Assembly: GCF_020379485.1 (NCBI RefSeq)
Contig: NC_063452.1
Location: forward strand, 24,558,770-24,622,769
Length of the DNA stretch: 64,000 bases
Reading direction: 5' to 3'
From: Brassica napus
Lineage: Eukaryota > Streptophyta > Magnoliopsida > Brassicales > Brassicaceae
The position numbers and the translations under genes were made by a program. This document shows positions 32,653-45,352 of this stretch, in pieces (positions within the stretch are counted from its first letter, which is position 1; each line of letters opens with the position of its first letter). A model generated the notes under the pieces. That model was not told the origin of the DNA and searched no databases. It saw nothing but the letters and a program-made list of their open reading frames with translations.

Positions 32653-35600
32653 CTCCCACTCAATTTGGGAAGATGGAAATTTCGAACTCCCATCAGATAC
32701 AACAGCTTCTCAAATTGGACTCGACCAAGCGCCTTGGTTAGGAGATTGGCTATCTGCTCATTTGTTCTGACATGTACCGTAGAAAGCAAGCCAGCTTTTA
32801 TTGAATCTCTAACTTGATGACAATCAGACTCCACGAGTTTCGTCCTTTCATGAAATACTGGATTAGTTGCAATGTAAATCGCTGATTTTCTATCACAATA
32901 TAGCCGAACCGGATCCTTCAGAGGTGACCCCAAATCATGCAGGAGACGTCTCAACCACTTGATCTCTCTTGACGCCTCTGCCATCGACCTATACTCTGCC
33001 TCGGCCGAGGAGTGTGACACAACATCTTGTTTCTGCGTTCTCAAGGAGATAGCTGAGTCTCCCACCATTGCTACATAAGCGCTCAATGATCGTCTGGACG
33101 TAGGACACGATGACCAATCTGCATCACAATACACTGATAGTCTCAAGTCAGGATTTGAACTGAGAAGAATGCCCTGACCAACCGTTCCTTTTAGGTACCG
33201 TACCACTCGGAGAACTGAATCCCAATGAGCCTCTCTTGGCGTCTGCATAAACTGAGCCAAGATATGAACAGAATATGATATGTCTGGCCGCGTGATTGAT
33301 AGATATATTAACTTCCCCACTAGTCTTCTGTACTGACCAGCCTGTTGAATAAACGGATTCTTGTCCCTACCAAGCTTGTGTTGCTGTTGCATTGGCGTTC
33401 CACACGCCTTCGCACCAAGCAAGCCCGCTTCCGCAATCAAGTCCAATGTATACTTCCTTTGCATGATCATAAAACCCTCAGCTCCTCTTCCAACTTCAAT
33501 ACCCAAGAAGTACTTGAGTTTCCCAAGGTCCTTCATATGAAAACACCTTCCAAGATATTCTTTAAACTTCACTAGGATCTCCATGTCATTACCACACACC
33601 AACAGATCATCTATGTATATTAGAACTCGAATTTCAACATTCCCCTTCGTGTACATAAACAATGAGTAATCTTCACACGTGTGTTTAAACCCATATTTCG
33701 TCAAAGCCTCAGTCAACTTCTCATACCAACATCTTGGAGCTTGCTTCAAGCCGTAGACAGCCTTGTGTAGTCTACATACCTTCTTGGGATCAGAATGAGT
33801 AAAGCCTCGTGGAAGTTTCATGTATACTTCTTCTTTTAGTTCTCCATGCAAGAATGCATTTTGTACATCCATTTGATGTATGATCCAGCCCTTGCCTGCT
33901 ACCACATGCAGTAAACTTCGAATGGTTGTCATCTTGGCCACTGGAGCAAACGTTTCCGTAAAGTTTACTCCTTCTACTTGTCTGTTTCCGAGTACAACCA
34001 GCCTGGATTTATGTCTCTTGATCGTCCCATCTGTGCCATATTTGTACTTGTATAACCACATGTTGCCTATGGCTTCCTTCCCCGATGGTAGATCGACGAT
34101 GCTGAATATTTTGTTGAGTTCAAACGCATCCATTTCATCCTTCATCGAATCCCGCCAGACTTTAAGTTGGACTACTTCTTTATAACTCTTTGGCGCAACA
34201 CCTTTGGTAATGGCCGCAAGAAACGCATTGTGTGCTTCTGAAAATATTTCATCCGACACAAAGTTCACTAAAGGATATGGTGTTGAATGCATACCTGAGA
34301 CCTTCATTGAAGACTCTGGATCTGAGCTGGTGGGATCGTGATGGGGGTTATTAATGCACACAGCATTGTAACTGATGTAATCTCGGAGTTTAACTGACGG
34401 TATCTTCTCTCTCAAGCCTCATCCCAACTCTGGTTATTTTGTTTCTTCACTTCTGATCACCGGTTGATTACTACTTATGCTATCACCAGCTATGTCTGAA
34501 TCATTAGTCTTGTTGACCTCTGTAACCTCTGAATCATTAGTTTTATTGATCTCTGCAACCTCATTTTCTTGAGTTGCTACGGTAGGCCTTTCACAATCTA
34601 CCTGACTAGCTTCTGCTTCCGTAACCGGAACGCCTTGCTTTTCTTTGGTGACATGAACCAGATCAATAGGATCACTCCCCCTGTCTTCAGTATCTGAGAC
34701 AGAATCGATGATCCAATCATCATCAGGTCCCCTAGTCAAGTTGCTTTCATCTACCTGAGTTGACACTGCTTCTTTATAAGGAAACAGATCCTCATTAACA
34801 CTACATCCCTAGAGATAAGGAACTCATTTGTCTCAACATCATACACTCGCCATCCCTTCTTGCCGAATGGATAACCCACAAAGATACATTTTCTGCTCCT
34901 AGGACCAAAGTTATCTCTGGTTCTGTCCTTCCTATGCATATAGCACAATGAACCAAACACTCTTAACGAGTTATACAATGGCTTCTTACCGAACAAGACT
35001 TCATACAGTGACTTTCCTTGAAGAATCTTTGATGGAGTCATATTAATGACATGAGTTGCCGATGAGATTGCCTCTCCCCAAAACTTCACAGGTAGCTGAG
35101 CTTGAAACAACATTGCTCTCGCTACATTCAATATATGCCGGTGCTTCCTTTATACTCTACCATTTTGTTGTGGTGTATAGACACACGTTGTTTGATGTAT
35201 GATCCCATTATCCGCAAAGAATGTACTCAAACTCATGAACTCCAAACCATTGTCACTACGCACCATCGTGACACTCTTACCGAATTGTTTATCTATATAC
35301 TTACAGAACCTTTCTACCACCTTTCGGACTTCAGATTTTGCAACTAGCAGATAGGTCCAAACAGCCCTAGAGTAGTCATCCACTATTGTTAAAAAATATC
35401 CTGCACCAGATGATGAAGGCACACGATAAGGACCCCATACATCTACATGTATCAACTCAAAACACTTTGTAGTTTTATTGCAACTTTCAAAAAACACATC
35501 TCTAGTTTGTTTAGCTCAAAAACAAATGTCACAAAGACTAGAGCAAACATTATTTTTAACACCAGAAACCATAGAAAAAACTGAAAAAGCCGGGTGTCCA

Positions 35601-36013
35601 AGTCTTTGATGCCATAACAACTGATCAATTTTGCACTGAGTCTTGTTGCCTTTCGCCATTGTAACATCTTTGAAGTAGTACACCCCATCACGCTCCTCAC
35701 CCGCTCCAATCAAAGTCTTCGAAGAACGGTCCTGCAACAAACATATAGCATCTGTGAATAACGCAAAACAATTCATATGCTTCAATAACTTAGACACTGA
35801 TATCAACGTGCAGTCCAGATTTGGTACATAAAGCACGTCCTTGAGTGATATAGTTTCACTCAGCACAAGATCACCCATGTTTGTTGATGTTGTGGTTCCT
35901 CCATCCGCAAAGCCCACAAGACAAGGTGACATCTCTCGTATGTTTACAAGCTGAGAAAGTTTCCCAGTCATGTGATGTGACGCACCTGTGTCTATAATAA
36001 CATCACCAAGCAT
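32643..36013 (-). pseudogene. Copia D pol: protease, integrase, RT, RNase H
   Basis: Protease IIDTGASHHM (36013 onward) has the catalytic D-T-G. Pre-integrase LLWHQRLGHPAF, integrase ([18 protein letters not shown]) and RT follow in order. The long frame 34415-32643 (590 codons) carries RT with NAFLHGELKEEVYM, YGLKQAPRCWYEKL and the catalytic YIDDLLVCG, and RNase H with YCDADWSSC, SSAEAEYRSM and ERTKLVESDCH. In-frame stops occur near 35514, 35148, 34798 and 34433-34416. No large deletion is seen. The last codons overlap the 3' LTR. Confidence 0.88.
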
Positions 36014-36148
36014 GTTACCTGAAAGCTTATCATTACCGCCATTCGACTTCCCCTCTTGTATGATTTGCGTTATCTTACTCCATTGCTCTGGAGTCAGATC
36101 GTTTGAATTGGAGCCATGTGAGCTTGTTGCTGTTGCGACGTGAGCAGT

Positions 36149-37121
36149 TCAACGTCCACCGCCTCTGCCATAGCCTCGACCGGTGCCTCTGCTCCCACCG
36201 CGTCCATCACCACGTCCTCTTTGTTTATCAGTTATCCACTCTGGATAACCCACAAGCTGCCAACAAGAACTCTTTTCATGGCCTGGTTTCCCACAATGAT
36301 AACAGACTCTGTCTCTTGACTTGCTTCCTTCACTTCTCGCACTACCAAAGTTGGTTTCACGACTTTCACTTGGTTGAGATTCTTTTCTAGCAGTGAAGCC
36401 AATTGCGTCCTGGCACGTCTCTCGTGCTTTGGACGAGTTGAGTCTGGCTTCCTCCCTGATAACTTTTGCATACGTTTTACCAAGATCAAGCAAGTCATCT
36501 GCTTCGATGATAGCTGTCACAACATTCCCAAACCTTGAATCATCCAGTCCCATAATGAACTGATGAACTCGTTCATCCTCGCGCTCCTTTTCATATGCTG
36601 CAGCAGCAGAGCACGTACACGCAGGTGGAGGTCTGTAGGTCTGCAACTCTTCCCACATAACCACCATACGTCCATAATAATAAATCACGGCTTGGCCATT
36701 CTATCGACACGAAGCCAGTTGTTCCATCAACTGATGTATACGCACTTTATTCCCAACATCAAATCTCTTCTTGAGATTATCCCACAAATTGTGAGCATCT
36801 GTAATGAACGTTACCGTTGATCTCACTCTTGGTTCGATTGACGTTCGTATCCACCCCACAATCATGGAGTTAACACTCAACCATGCCTCCGAGTCCTTGT
36901 GGTTCTCGTCTGGTTTCGGTAAACTCCCATCAACAAAACCTATCTTCTTCTTCGCCCTCAGTGCATTTACCATCTCCATCGCCCACTCGTTGTAATTGTC
37001 TCCTTTGAGCTGCACAGATGTGATCATGACGCCCGGATTGTCCGAGGAAAATAGAGATTATGGAGACATCACAACAGTGTTGCTTGGCTTAGCCACCACT
37101 TGTTTATCATCGTCGTTCATG
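36149..37121 (-). pseudogene. Copia D gag
   Basis: ATG at 37121 (MNDDDKQVVAKPSNTV), with a stop shortly after at about 37060, then ITSVQLKGDNYNEWAMEM, a UBN2-type gag. A TAG at about 36700 splits it. It ends with the zinc knuckle CYHCGKPGHEKSSC and a glycine/arginine-rich tail (GRGDGRGGSRGTGRGYGR). Confidence 0.85.
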
Positions 37122-37182
37122 ATGATGAAAAGAACTTGAAAAAACTACGTTGATTTCTAATCAGATCTTAGCTTTGATACCA

Positions 37183-37334
37183 TGTAAATAACCGAACAAC
37201 TTATGTATTATTGATGTGGAACATGAATTTATATACAAACCTAACATACGAGACTAGATACTTAACTATAGGATCTTGTGTTTATCTATAGAAATCTCAT
37301 GTATATCTCTAAAATATATCATCATTATCCAATA
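37183..37334 (-). repeat. Copia D 5' LTR (152 bp)
   Basis: Pairs with 32501-32652. The primer-binding site lies immediately to its left. Confidence 0.88.
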
Positions 37335-37417
37335 AGCTCCACGAAGCCATGATGTGATTGATGATACGATGAAAGTGATTGAAAAGATGATGTGAATGAG
37401 CGTGTGCTGAGCAAAGC

Positions 37418-37430
37418 TTTTATATATATA
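37418..37430 (-). promoter_or_regulatory. TATA box of the broken Myb-like gene
   Basis: Minus-strand TATATATATAAAA, about 70 bp before the ATG at 37350, with a leader of ordinary composition between. Confidence 0.5.
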
Positions 37431-37602
37431 GCTCCCGCAGGCGGGATCCACGTAGTAAATTTGTGTAACGACCCGGGGTTTTGTAAAGCTGGTTTTATTT
37501 TTCTTTCCATCAATTAATTAAATTTCTCTAAACCGAGCTGGTTCTGCTGGTTTAATTAATTATCTCAGCCTTTAGTTTTTGTGAACCAAACCGTGCATCA
37601 CA

Positions 37603-39219
37603 TCTATCTATATCTTATTAAAACTCAAGTACAAATTTCTTTGGAAACATGTATAGCAATTTTTTTAAAAAATTTGTTTGGAAATGAAGTTTAAAAAAAA
37701 AAATTTTTGTAAACATTGATTACAATTTAAAAAAAAAGAGTTTTTTGAAAACAGCAGTATATTATATAAAAAAATTAATGGGCTTATATTTTAAAGAAAA
37801 TTTGAAAGTCCATTATAGGCTTTGGCATAAAATCCATAATCCAAAATCCGAACCGAACCCGAACCCGAACCGTACCCGGTCCGAAATGTAAAAAATATCC
37901 GAATGGATCTTGTAAGGTGGTACAAAACATAACTGTAACCGAAGTGTTATTAACCGAACCCGAACGAGTAACCCGAAAAACCGAAAAAATCAAAAAATGC
38001 GAAAAGATATCCGAAAAAACCGTTCCGAATGCGCAAACTAATATACAATATAATTATATGAAACATGAATATATACTTCAAATATTCAATTTCATATTTA
38101 TTTTGATATGGTATCTAACAATAAGTATTTAAAATTTAAATAACTACTTTAAATACTTAATTATATATACATAAGTATATATTTCTTATGTTTTGCTTTT
38201 AAATTTTAGATTTTATTTCGGGTATATCCGAACCGATCCGATATAACCCGAATCCGAATGATATATGGTTACTTTATGGGTTCTATGATGTGATACAAAA
38301 CCGACCCAAATCCGATGTGTTATATCTGAACCCGACCCGTACTTGTAAATTTACTTGAATTGGACCTAGGAGGTGTTATAAAAAAGAACCGAAATCCGAA
38401 AAATCCGACCCGAACACCAACGGGTACCCGAACGCTCAGGCCTAATCCATTATATTATGAGAAACTATCTATCTGGTACTTAATCGAGTTCGGTTCAGGT
38501 CTATTTGAGTTTCGGATTTTCGGGGTCAAAGATTTCAGCCTCATTCTAATATTTCTAAATTTCAGTTTGGGTTTGCTTCGGATTTTTGCGGGTTCGGTTT
38601 GAGTTCGGATAACCCATTTAAATTACTTTTAAAATTTTAAAATTCATTATATATTTATATACTTTAAATTTCTCAAAAACTATAAACAAAATAATATATT
38701 AAATATAAATTTGAATAACATATGTCAGAAACCTAAACTTAACATATAAATGACTTTAGTTCAAATATTTGGATAGAGAATCAATAATTATTTTAAGTAT
38801 TTTTGGTGTTTTAAGTATACTTTTACTATTTTATATATTTACTATTGATTATTTATATATATTTTTAAGTAGTTAAACCAGCTTAAAAGTATCGTATATA
38901 TTCTAGATGTTTTATATATATATTAAATCTAAAAATAATTAATATATAAGTATATAAATCTATTTCGGTTATATTCGGGTACACGGAATACTTCGGTTTA
39001 GATCGGATTCGGTTTCGGTTCTCCAAAAACCAAAATTTTGAATAATTCAGATATTTAATCAATTTCGGTTTGGGTTTGGTACTACTTTTTCAGATCGAGA
39101 TCGGTTCGGTTCTTCAGATTCAGGTATTTTGTCTGGCCCTTATATTATTGACATGAAAAACAAATAGAAACATATTTTTGAAAAATATACCCGAGCTGAC
39201 GCGCGGGTCAAAATCTAAG
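37603..39219 (+). mobile_element. Non-autonomous Helitron
   Basis: The 5' end TCTATCTATATCTTATTAAAACTC after an A is the usual crucifer Helitron start. The 3' end has the hairpin CCCGAGCTGACGCGCGGG followed by TCAAAATCTAAG next to T. There is no coding capacity. Its interior includes a MULE (37818-38445) and other CCGAACC-rich repeats. Confidence 0.6.
37818..38445. mobile_element. Small MULE with 9-bp target duplication
   Basis: Flanked by TCCATTATA on both sides (37809-37817 and 38446-38454). Ends GGCTTTGGC...CGCTCAGGCC are decayed inverted repeats. The interior is rich in CCGAACC. Same family as 59806-60502. Confidence 0.7.
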
Positions 39220-40956
39220 TATACTATTATTTATGCATCTCCTTCCTCAATCTAACCGAGCCGCATCCCTTGTTGCGAGAGAAATCTAAGTTTCTAAACT
39301 TTCATACTTCCTTCATCATCTCTCTTTCTATGTCGTTCATCTTCTCCCCTTCCCTTCATGTGCTGGCGCTTTCGTTGGAGGGAGTGAGACGCAACCACCA
39401 TCGTTTGAGGAAGCGATGCCCGAGCCGAGGATCGATCATTGGATTCGTGAGAAGCCATACCATTGGAAGCCATCGTTGTTGCTCCTCTCCGAGTTATGTA
39501 ATGGATCCGAGAGATGGAGATGTGGAGGAATGACGAGCAAAGCCGGAGCCGCCATGTTCCTCACCACCACCGGTTGTGGATCTGTACCACCGTGAACTGT
39601 GAATCAGTGGAGGTGCAGCCCTTGTGGTTCCCTCAAGCCGAAGTGTGATCCCGAGGGTGTTAAGTGATGCCTTGCTCGTTTCTTGAGCCGCAAGCAAGCC
39701 ACCATCGAACCTTAGGTTTGATCACCTTCCTCACTCTCTTTTAAATGTCACGTGACATACCAAACATTGAACACTATTATTTCTGATGTTTGAAAACTAA
39801 ACTATGTGACAACTAACATACCTTAATTAAAATTTAAATTACATTCGGATATGATATTTTTCGCAAGAAAAAAAAGAAGAAGAAGACATTCCACCTTAAC
39901 CCATCTACTTGTCATAGTCAAAGTTATATCCTGCTTTGAAAATGTTTCAAAAAGAAATTTATGCAGATAGACTAAAATCCCATTGGAGGTAGGAAAGGAT
40001 GAAGAGAAGCAGAAAAATATGATTACAAATATCTTAATCAAAAGCCCTCGAAGGGTCAAACAAAGTTTTTTTTTTTGTAAAAAAAAAGAGTGGCACAAAG
40101 GTCTGCTAAACGTTAAACAAAAGGTCACTGTGGACCAACGACAACAACATTAACCCTTATTTTTACCAAAAAAAAAAAAAAAATTAACCCTTATCCGCGG
40201 CAAAATAGTTCGGCTCATCTTCAAATGTGAGAGGGTCAAACCTTTGAGTATGCATCCGCTATCATCACCATCGGCTTCCATCAATCGGTCTGATGCTTAA
40301 ACCACTCTCTCTTCAACTCCCAACGAGCTATAGTACGGGAACTGTTAACCGCCATCGCCATATCATCAGAGAAGGTCTCCTCAGATTGACCATTTCCTCC
40401 GGCAAGTCTTCAAGTTCTTGCCTCAAGACAATGTTGTCAGATGCCGCTAATATCCTTGCTTCATTCTGAGCCTTCATTTTCAGTCTGAGATTCCTGATCT
40501 CATTCTCCCTGACAATGCATTTATCCTTCTATTCTACTAACTACCTAGACAAAACCTCCATCTCTTCATGATTGGCTGAAAAAGTCTCAGTACTCATTTG
40601 CTCTCTGAGATGATACAATTTGTGTCATCACCCTCGACGAGACAAATTATATTCGGTAATTTTACATACATACTTAAGTTTATTTATTAAATTTTTCAAT
40701 AAAAATAATTATGAAATAAAATTAAGTAAATAAAATTGAAGTACTATCAAATAAAATTATATATATAAATATATAATTAACATTTTGAATTTAAAGATTT
40801 ATATAATTAAAATAGGAAAGTTTGTTTGTAATAGTTATAATAATTTAGAAGACAAAAATAATGAACAAAATTTATTGTTGATAGTATCTATGTATTCAAT
40901 CCGGATATGTTTCTGGACCGGTCTAATCGGCTGTTCGAGGTTTAAAAACACTGGCA
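39220..40956. other. Intergenic between the Helitron and the CHR19 leader
   Basis: Moderately GC-rich between 39270 and 39720 but without a convincing frame; AT-rich elsewhere. Contains the coiled-coil pseudogene fragment at 40270-40597. Confidence 0.4.
40270..40597 (-). pseudogene. Coiled-coil protein fragment
   Basis: From ATG 40597 the minus strand reads MSTETFSANHEEMEVLS, then a heptad-like ENEIRNLRLKMKAQNEARI and LRQELEDLPEEM. Two TAG codons stand where Q fits the pattern, and a frameshift at about 40380 moves the reading to SDDMAMAV...RTIARWELKREW. Proteins with this coiled coil plus RWEL.REW pattern are common in crucifer genomes and often labelled transposon-related. Function unknown. 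Confidence 0.45.
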
Positions 40957-41010
40957 AAAACAAATGTGCATCATCTCCTCCGCATCTTCTTCATTTGAAT
41001 CCCTTGTTAT
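40957..41010 (+). repeat. Partial upstream copy of the CHR19 leader
   Basis: AACAAATGTG-CATCATCTCC and the CT-rich bases after it match 41276-41330, the CHR19 leader, with a few changes. Confidence 0.6.
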
Positions 41011-41156
41011 AGATAATTGCTTTTTCAATAAAAAAAAAGACGGGTAAGTTCTTGCAATTAAATGATTTGCATTTTTCTGAAGTTGGTAGACCAAAAATGT
41101 ATAATACTTTAACCATCATCCGACTATACGTAAAGTTTTCAACACCACTGAACTAT

Positions 41157-41201
41157 TGGGCCTTAAATAAATTGGGGCTAATAAAATAATAATATGGCCC
41201 A
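41157..41201 (+). promoter_or_regulatory. CHR19 promoter: paired GGCCCA / TGGGCC motifs
   Basis: TGGGCC at 41157-41162 and GGCCCA at 41196-41201, about 150-190 bp before the ATG. These are site II-type motifs, bound by TCP factors and common in plant housekeeping and cell-cycle promoters. Confidence 0.45.
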
Positions 41202-41349
41202 ATAAGCAGACGTCGTCAGTTTCAGTCTGGAGTCTCTTGACGCATTTCCCTTGCGCGAAATTCGAAGTGAGAAGAGAGAAACAAATGTGGCATCATCTCC
41301 TCCGCTGCTTCTTCAATTGAATCCTTCTTCTAGGGTTTTCGATTTTGTA

Positions 41350-44300
41350 ATGAAACGCGATTTCGACGAAATCTCCGAGGAGGAGTGGCAGCAGCACTCG
41401 TTCAACCCTTCGCGAGTTCTCAAACAGCCACGTGCTCCCAAGACAACGACGACGAGGACTCCTCCTCCTCGTCGTCAGCAGCCGAATCCGTCGCCTCCGA
41501 TTGAGTCTTTCGCCTACAGGAGGCCGTCGAAGGCGATTGAGAGCGATGAAGACTGTGTCGTGGTGGAGGATTCAGGTTCAGGAGAATCGGATTCGGATGT
41601 GAAGATTGTAAACGGAGGAGATGATTTGTTGTTGGATGATGAGGAGGAAGAGGAAGAGGCCAAGGTTGTGGTGGTGCGACGTGCGCGAGTTGGTAGGAGG
41701 TTTGTGATTGAAGACGAGGAAGGGAGTGAGGAGGATGAGGTTGAGGTTGAGGTTGAGGAGGTTAGTTCTAGTGAAGGTGAAGATGGTGGTGGAGGAGACG
41801 GAGATGAGGATGTGGTTGGTAAGGCGTTGCAGAAGTGTGCTAAGATCTCAGCGGATCTTAGGAAGGAGCTTTATGGTAGCTCTTCTGGGGTTACTACTTG
41901 TGATAGGTACTCTGAAGTGGAGTCTTCTACTGTGAGGATTGTCACTCAGGTACCATCAATCTTCAATGCTCTAAGGATGGTTTGCCTGAATTTAGTTTTG
42001 TTTACTGGGTTTTTGAAGGTTCCTGCTGAATAAAATATTGATGGATTCATAGGCTGCATCATGCATGATAGTCATTGCTTTGAAATAATCTAGAATGTGT
42101 TCCTTAGGCAATTGGGAAATAGGTTTTGATTAGATGCAACATATATGAGTGAATGTTTGATTTATTAAGTGTATGTTTCACTGTGTTGTTAAACTACATT
42201 CATTTGCTTTTGCGGTTGTTTTTTTTTTGATGATCACAGACTGATATTGATGAAGCTTGTAAAGCAGAGGATTCTGATTTTCAGCCTATACTCAAGCCCT
42301 ACCAGTTAGTTGGTGTTAATTTCCTTCTTCTGTTGTATAAGAAGGGAATTGAAGGAGGTAAAACTATTTCGCTAGTTTGGATCTGTAAGAATTTTATATC
42401 TGGTATATCATTTTGTAACTGATGTTTTTTTCATTTCTTGTAGCCATTCTAGCCGATGAGATGGGTCTTGGAAAGACTATTCAGGTATATTGTGCTCTGG
42501 TTTTATATCCGCAAGTGGTCTTTGTTTCTTTATGTCATATCAGAGACTAATGTTGTTCTCATTGACAGGCAATCACATATTTAACCCTCCTAAATCACTT
42601 GAACAATGATCCTGGTCCTCATTTGGTTGTATGCCCTGCCTCTGTCCTGGAAAACTGGGAGAGAGAGCTCAGAAAGTGGTGTCCATCATTTAATGTTCTT
42701 CAGTATCACGGGGCTGCGAGAGCCGCCTACTCTAGAGAATTGAATTCTCTGTCAAAAGCTGGGAAGCTGCCACCATTCAATGTACTTCTTGTGTGTTATT
42801 CTTTGTTTGAGCGGCATAGGTACACATTCGAAGTACTTTCGATGTTTTTTTTTTGGTGTGTTTTTGCATTTCCTATTACTTACAGATGTTGGAATTGTGC
42901 AGTGAACAACAGAAAGATGACCGGAAGGTATTGAAACGGTGGCGTTGGAGCTGTGTTTTGATGGATGAAGCCCATGCTTTAAAGGATAAGAACAGTTATA
43001 GGTGGAAAAACCTGATGTCTGTGGCCAGAAACGCTAACCAGCGTCTTATGCTTACAGGAACGCCTCTTCAAAATGATTTGCATGTACGGTTGGTTTCTGT
43101 TCATTTGTTCAAGATCTAGTTTACCAAATACTGGTAACATATCTTCATGTGTTGTTACAATGCTTACACCATGAATATGTTAATCTATACAGGAACTATG
43201 GTCGCTGCTGGAGTTCATGTTGCCTGATATATTTACTACAGAAAATGTTGACTTGAAGAAGCTGTTGAACGCAGAAGATACCGAGTTGATTACTCGAATG
43301 AAATCTATTCTTGGTCCTTTCATCTTGAGGCGTTTGAAATCTGATGTCATGCAGCAACTTGTTCCAAAGATACAGCGGGTATGTGGTATATTTATCTCCA
43401 TGTTTGGTTAGAGGATATTATTTAACTTCAAGTTGTGATCTCTCATCAATTTCTCATGAATCCTATGCAGGTTGAGTATGTCCACATGGAGAAAAAACAG
43501 GAAGATACATATAAAGAAGCCATAGAGGACTATCGTGCTGCTTCTCAAGCACGGGTTTTGAAGCTATCATCCAAATCCTTAGCCAAAGCACTTCCAAAGC
43601 GTCAGATTTCAAACTACTTTACTCAATTTCGGAAGGTAATAGCCCTCATCTACGATTATAATCCCCACAATGTTCTTAGTTCTGTTTGGTTGAGTGTTTT
43701 TTTCATGGTGGTACAGATTGCAAATCATCCATTGTTAATTAGGAGAATATACAGCGATGAAGATGTCATTCGCATCGCGAGGAAGTTACACCCAATTGGT
43801 GCATTTGGATTTGAGTGCTCCTTGGAAAGAGTCATCGAAGAAGTAAAGAGTTACAACGACTTCCGTATACACCAGGTAAGTTTTTTCTCATAAACAAACA
43901 TGTTAATACAATTCAACAAGCTTAACTTGTTTCTTTCTTTAGCTACTGCTCCAATATGGAGTCAACAATACCAAAGGAACTCTCTCAGACAAACATGTTA
44001 TGCTCTCAGCAAAATGTCGGGTAGGATTATGTCTTCTTCTCCATTTCATGTCTTCTTAGTAGAGCCACCTAACTGTTTTGTTATGTATCAGACATTAGCT
44101 GAGCTTCTTCCTTCAATGAAGAAATCCGGCAATCGTGTTCTAATATTCAGTCAATGGACATCGATGCTCGATATCTTGGAATGGACACTCGATGTTATAG
44201 GCGTTACATACCGAAGACTTGATGGCAGGTAATAGAAACTGTCACGTTTTTTTTCTTTTCTTCACGATCCTGCACCAATGAAGAAGCCTATTTATTGTCT

Positions 44301-45065
44301 TTTGTTTTGGTTCTGGCAGTACTCAAGTCACAGATAGACAAACTATAGTGGACACATTCAACAACGATAAGTCGATATTTGCTTGTTTGTTGTCAACTCG
44401 AGCAGGCGGACAAGGTCTGAATTTAACGGGAGCAGATACAGTGATTATTCACGATATGGATTTTAATCCACAGATTGATCGGCAAGCTGAAGATCGATGC
44501 CATCGTATCGGTCAAACCAAACCAGTCACTATCTTCAGGTTTGAGCTTTATATTCCTACAGCTAGTTGAAAAAAATATACATAACCATATCCTTGGTGTA
44601 GGCATTTAGGTTTGGTTTGGTTAGGTTAGTTTGGTTTTGATATTTCGTAATTGGAATGTAAATGTGTTTGCTTGGGCTTAGGTTTAAGAATTTTGGTTAG
44701 GTTTGGTTTATAAACCTTTAACTAATGTTACATTCATGTCTTTTAAGTTTTAACTAATTTGGTGTGGAAAAAATGAAACCCGATTGGGTTTTAGTAAAGT
44801 TTTGGTTTGTTTTCGGTTTATGAATCTTTGATTCGGTTCGGTTATGTCAATGTGTATTTTCACCTTGCACTAATAACTTGTGGCAATGTTTTGGTGGTGC
44901 AGACTGGTGACGAAGTCAACGGTTGATGAGAACATCTACGAGATAGCAAAGCGGAAACTTGTACTTGATGCGGCGGTTCTAGAGTCGGGAGTTCATGTAG
45001 ATGACGACGGAGACACGCCTGAGAAAACCATGGGAGAGATTCTCGCTTCTCTTCTCATGGCATAA
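41350..45065 (+). CDS. CHR19: SWI2/SNF2 chromatin-remodelling ATPase CHR19 (ETL1/SMARCAD1 type)
   Basis: Nuclear ATP-dependent remodeller. Twelve exons join to 765 residues, two more than my recollection of Arabidopsis CHR19 (At2g02090): 41350-41949, 42240-42357, 42444-42484, 42569-42819, 42903-43083, 43193-43378, 43471-43635, 43717-43875, 43943-44020, 44092-44228, 44320-44538, 44903-45065. All introns are GT-AG and all frames agree. Exon 1 gives an acidic, disordered N-terminal region (about residues 1-200). Helicase motifs: DEMGLGKT (244-251), DEAH (358-361), LTGTPLQND, then the C lobe with [13 protein letters not shown] (664-676) and [11 protein letters not shown] (694-704). The frame is open upstream, but the first ATG is at 41350. 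The gene appears intact and functional. Intron 11 (364 bp) contains decayed GGTTTGG/GGTTCGG repeats. Confidence 0.96.
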
Positions 45066-45352
45066 CACTTGTTGTCTTTTGTTTCTGTTTTGAGGCAAAA
45101 AAAAATAGCCAAGAAACGAAATTTATGTGTTATTGGAAGGAAAACATGTGCAACACCAAGTAGTAGCTTACTAGATATATCTCTATAGTTTTTTCTTGGG
45201 GTCAAGTGATATATCTATATAGTTACATTTCTTTTACGCATGTAAACTGAAACCCAAACATTCTCGGTCTAATGAACGTTGGATGAACAATTTCATAGTG
45301 GAGAAGACATGTTTGGAAGACAAGAATGTGAGTAAAATTTACATTTAAGTTT

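Larger units (their letters stand above)
32501..37334 (-). mobile_element. Copia D LTR retrotransposon with TACA-type ends
   Basis: LTRs of equal length (152 bp each). On the minus strand they start TATT(A/G)G and the 5' LTR ends TTTACA next to the primer-binding site TGGTATCAAAGC; the polypurine tract GAGTGGGAG borders the other LTR. The flanks CGCTC (32496-32500) and AGCTC (37335-37339) match at 4 of 5 positions. Gag and pol are nearly full length. Confidence 0.88.
32356..37350 (-). pseudogene. Myb/SANT-like gene split in codon 5 by copia D
   Basis: The first exon starts at ATG 37350 (MASWS) and breaks at 37335, where copia D begins. It resumes at 32500 and runs in the same frame to a donor AAG/GTACAA after 32356. 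Removing the element and one copy of the duplicated GAGC(T/G) leaves an open frame. The visible domain has the spacing of a Myb/SANT repeat, W-x(3)-QDALLFNAIEKYGTRRWDKVSA, followed by CFQCKERFESL. A TATA box and leader are intact upstream. Later exons were not recognised; the area downstream is filled by other repeats. Probably a DNA- or chromatin-binding protein, now disrupted unless copia D is absent in other accessions. Confidence 0.6.

Noticed and set aside
41708..41935. 75-codon ORF in a second frame of CHR19 exon 1
   Set aside because: Arises from the repetitive acidic GAG/GAT codons read in another frame.
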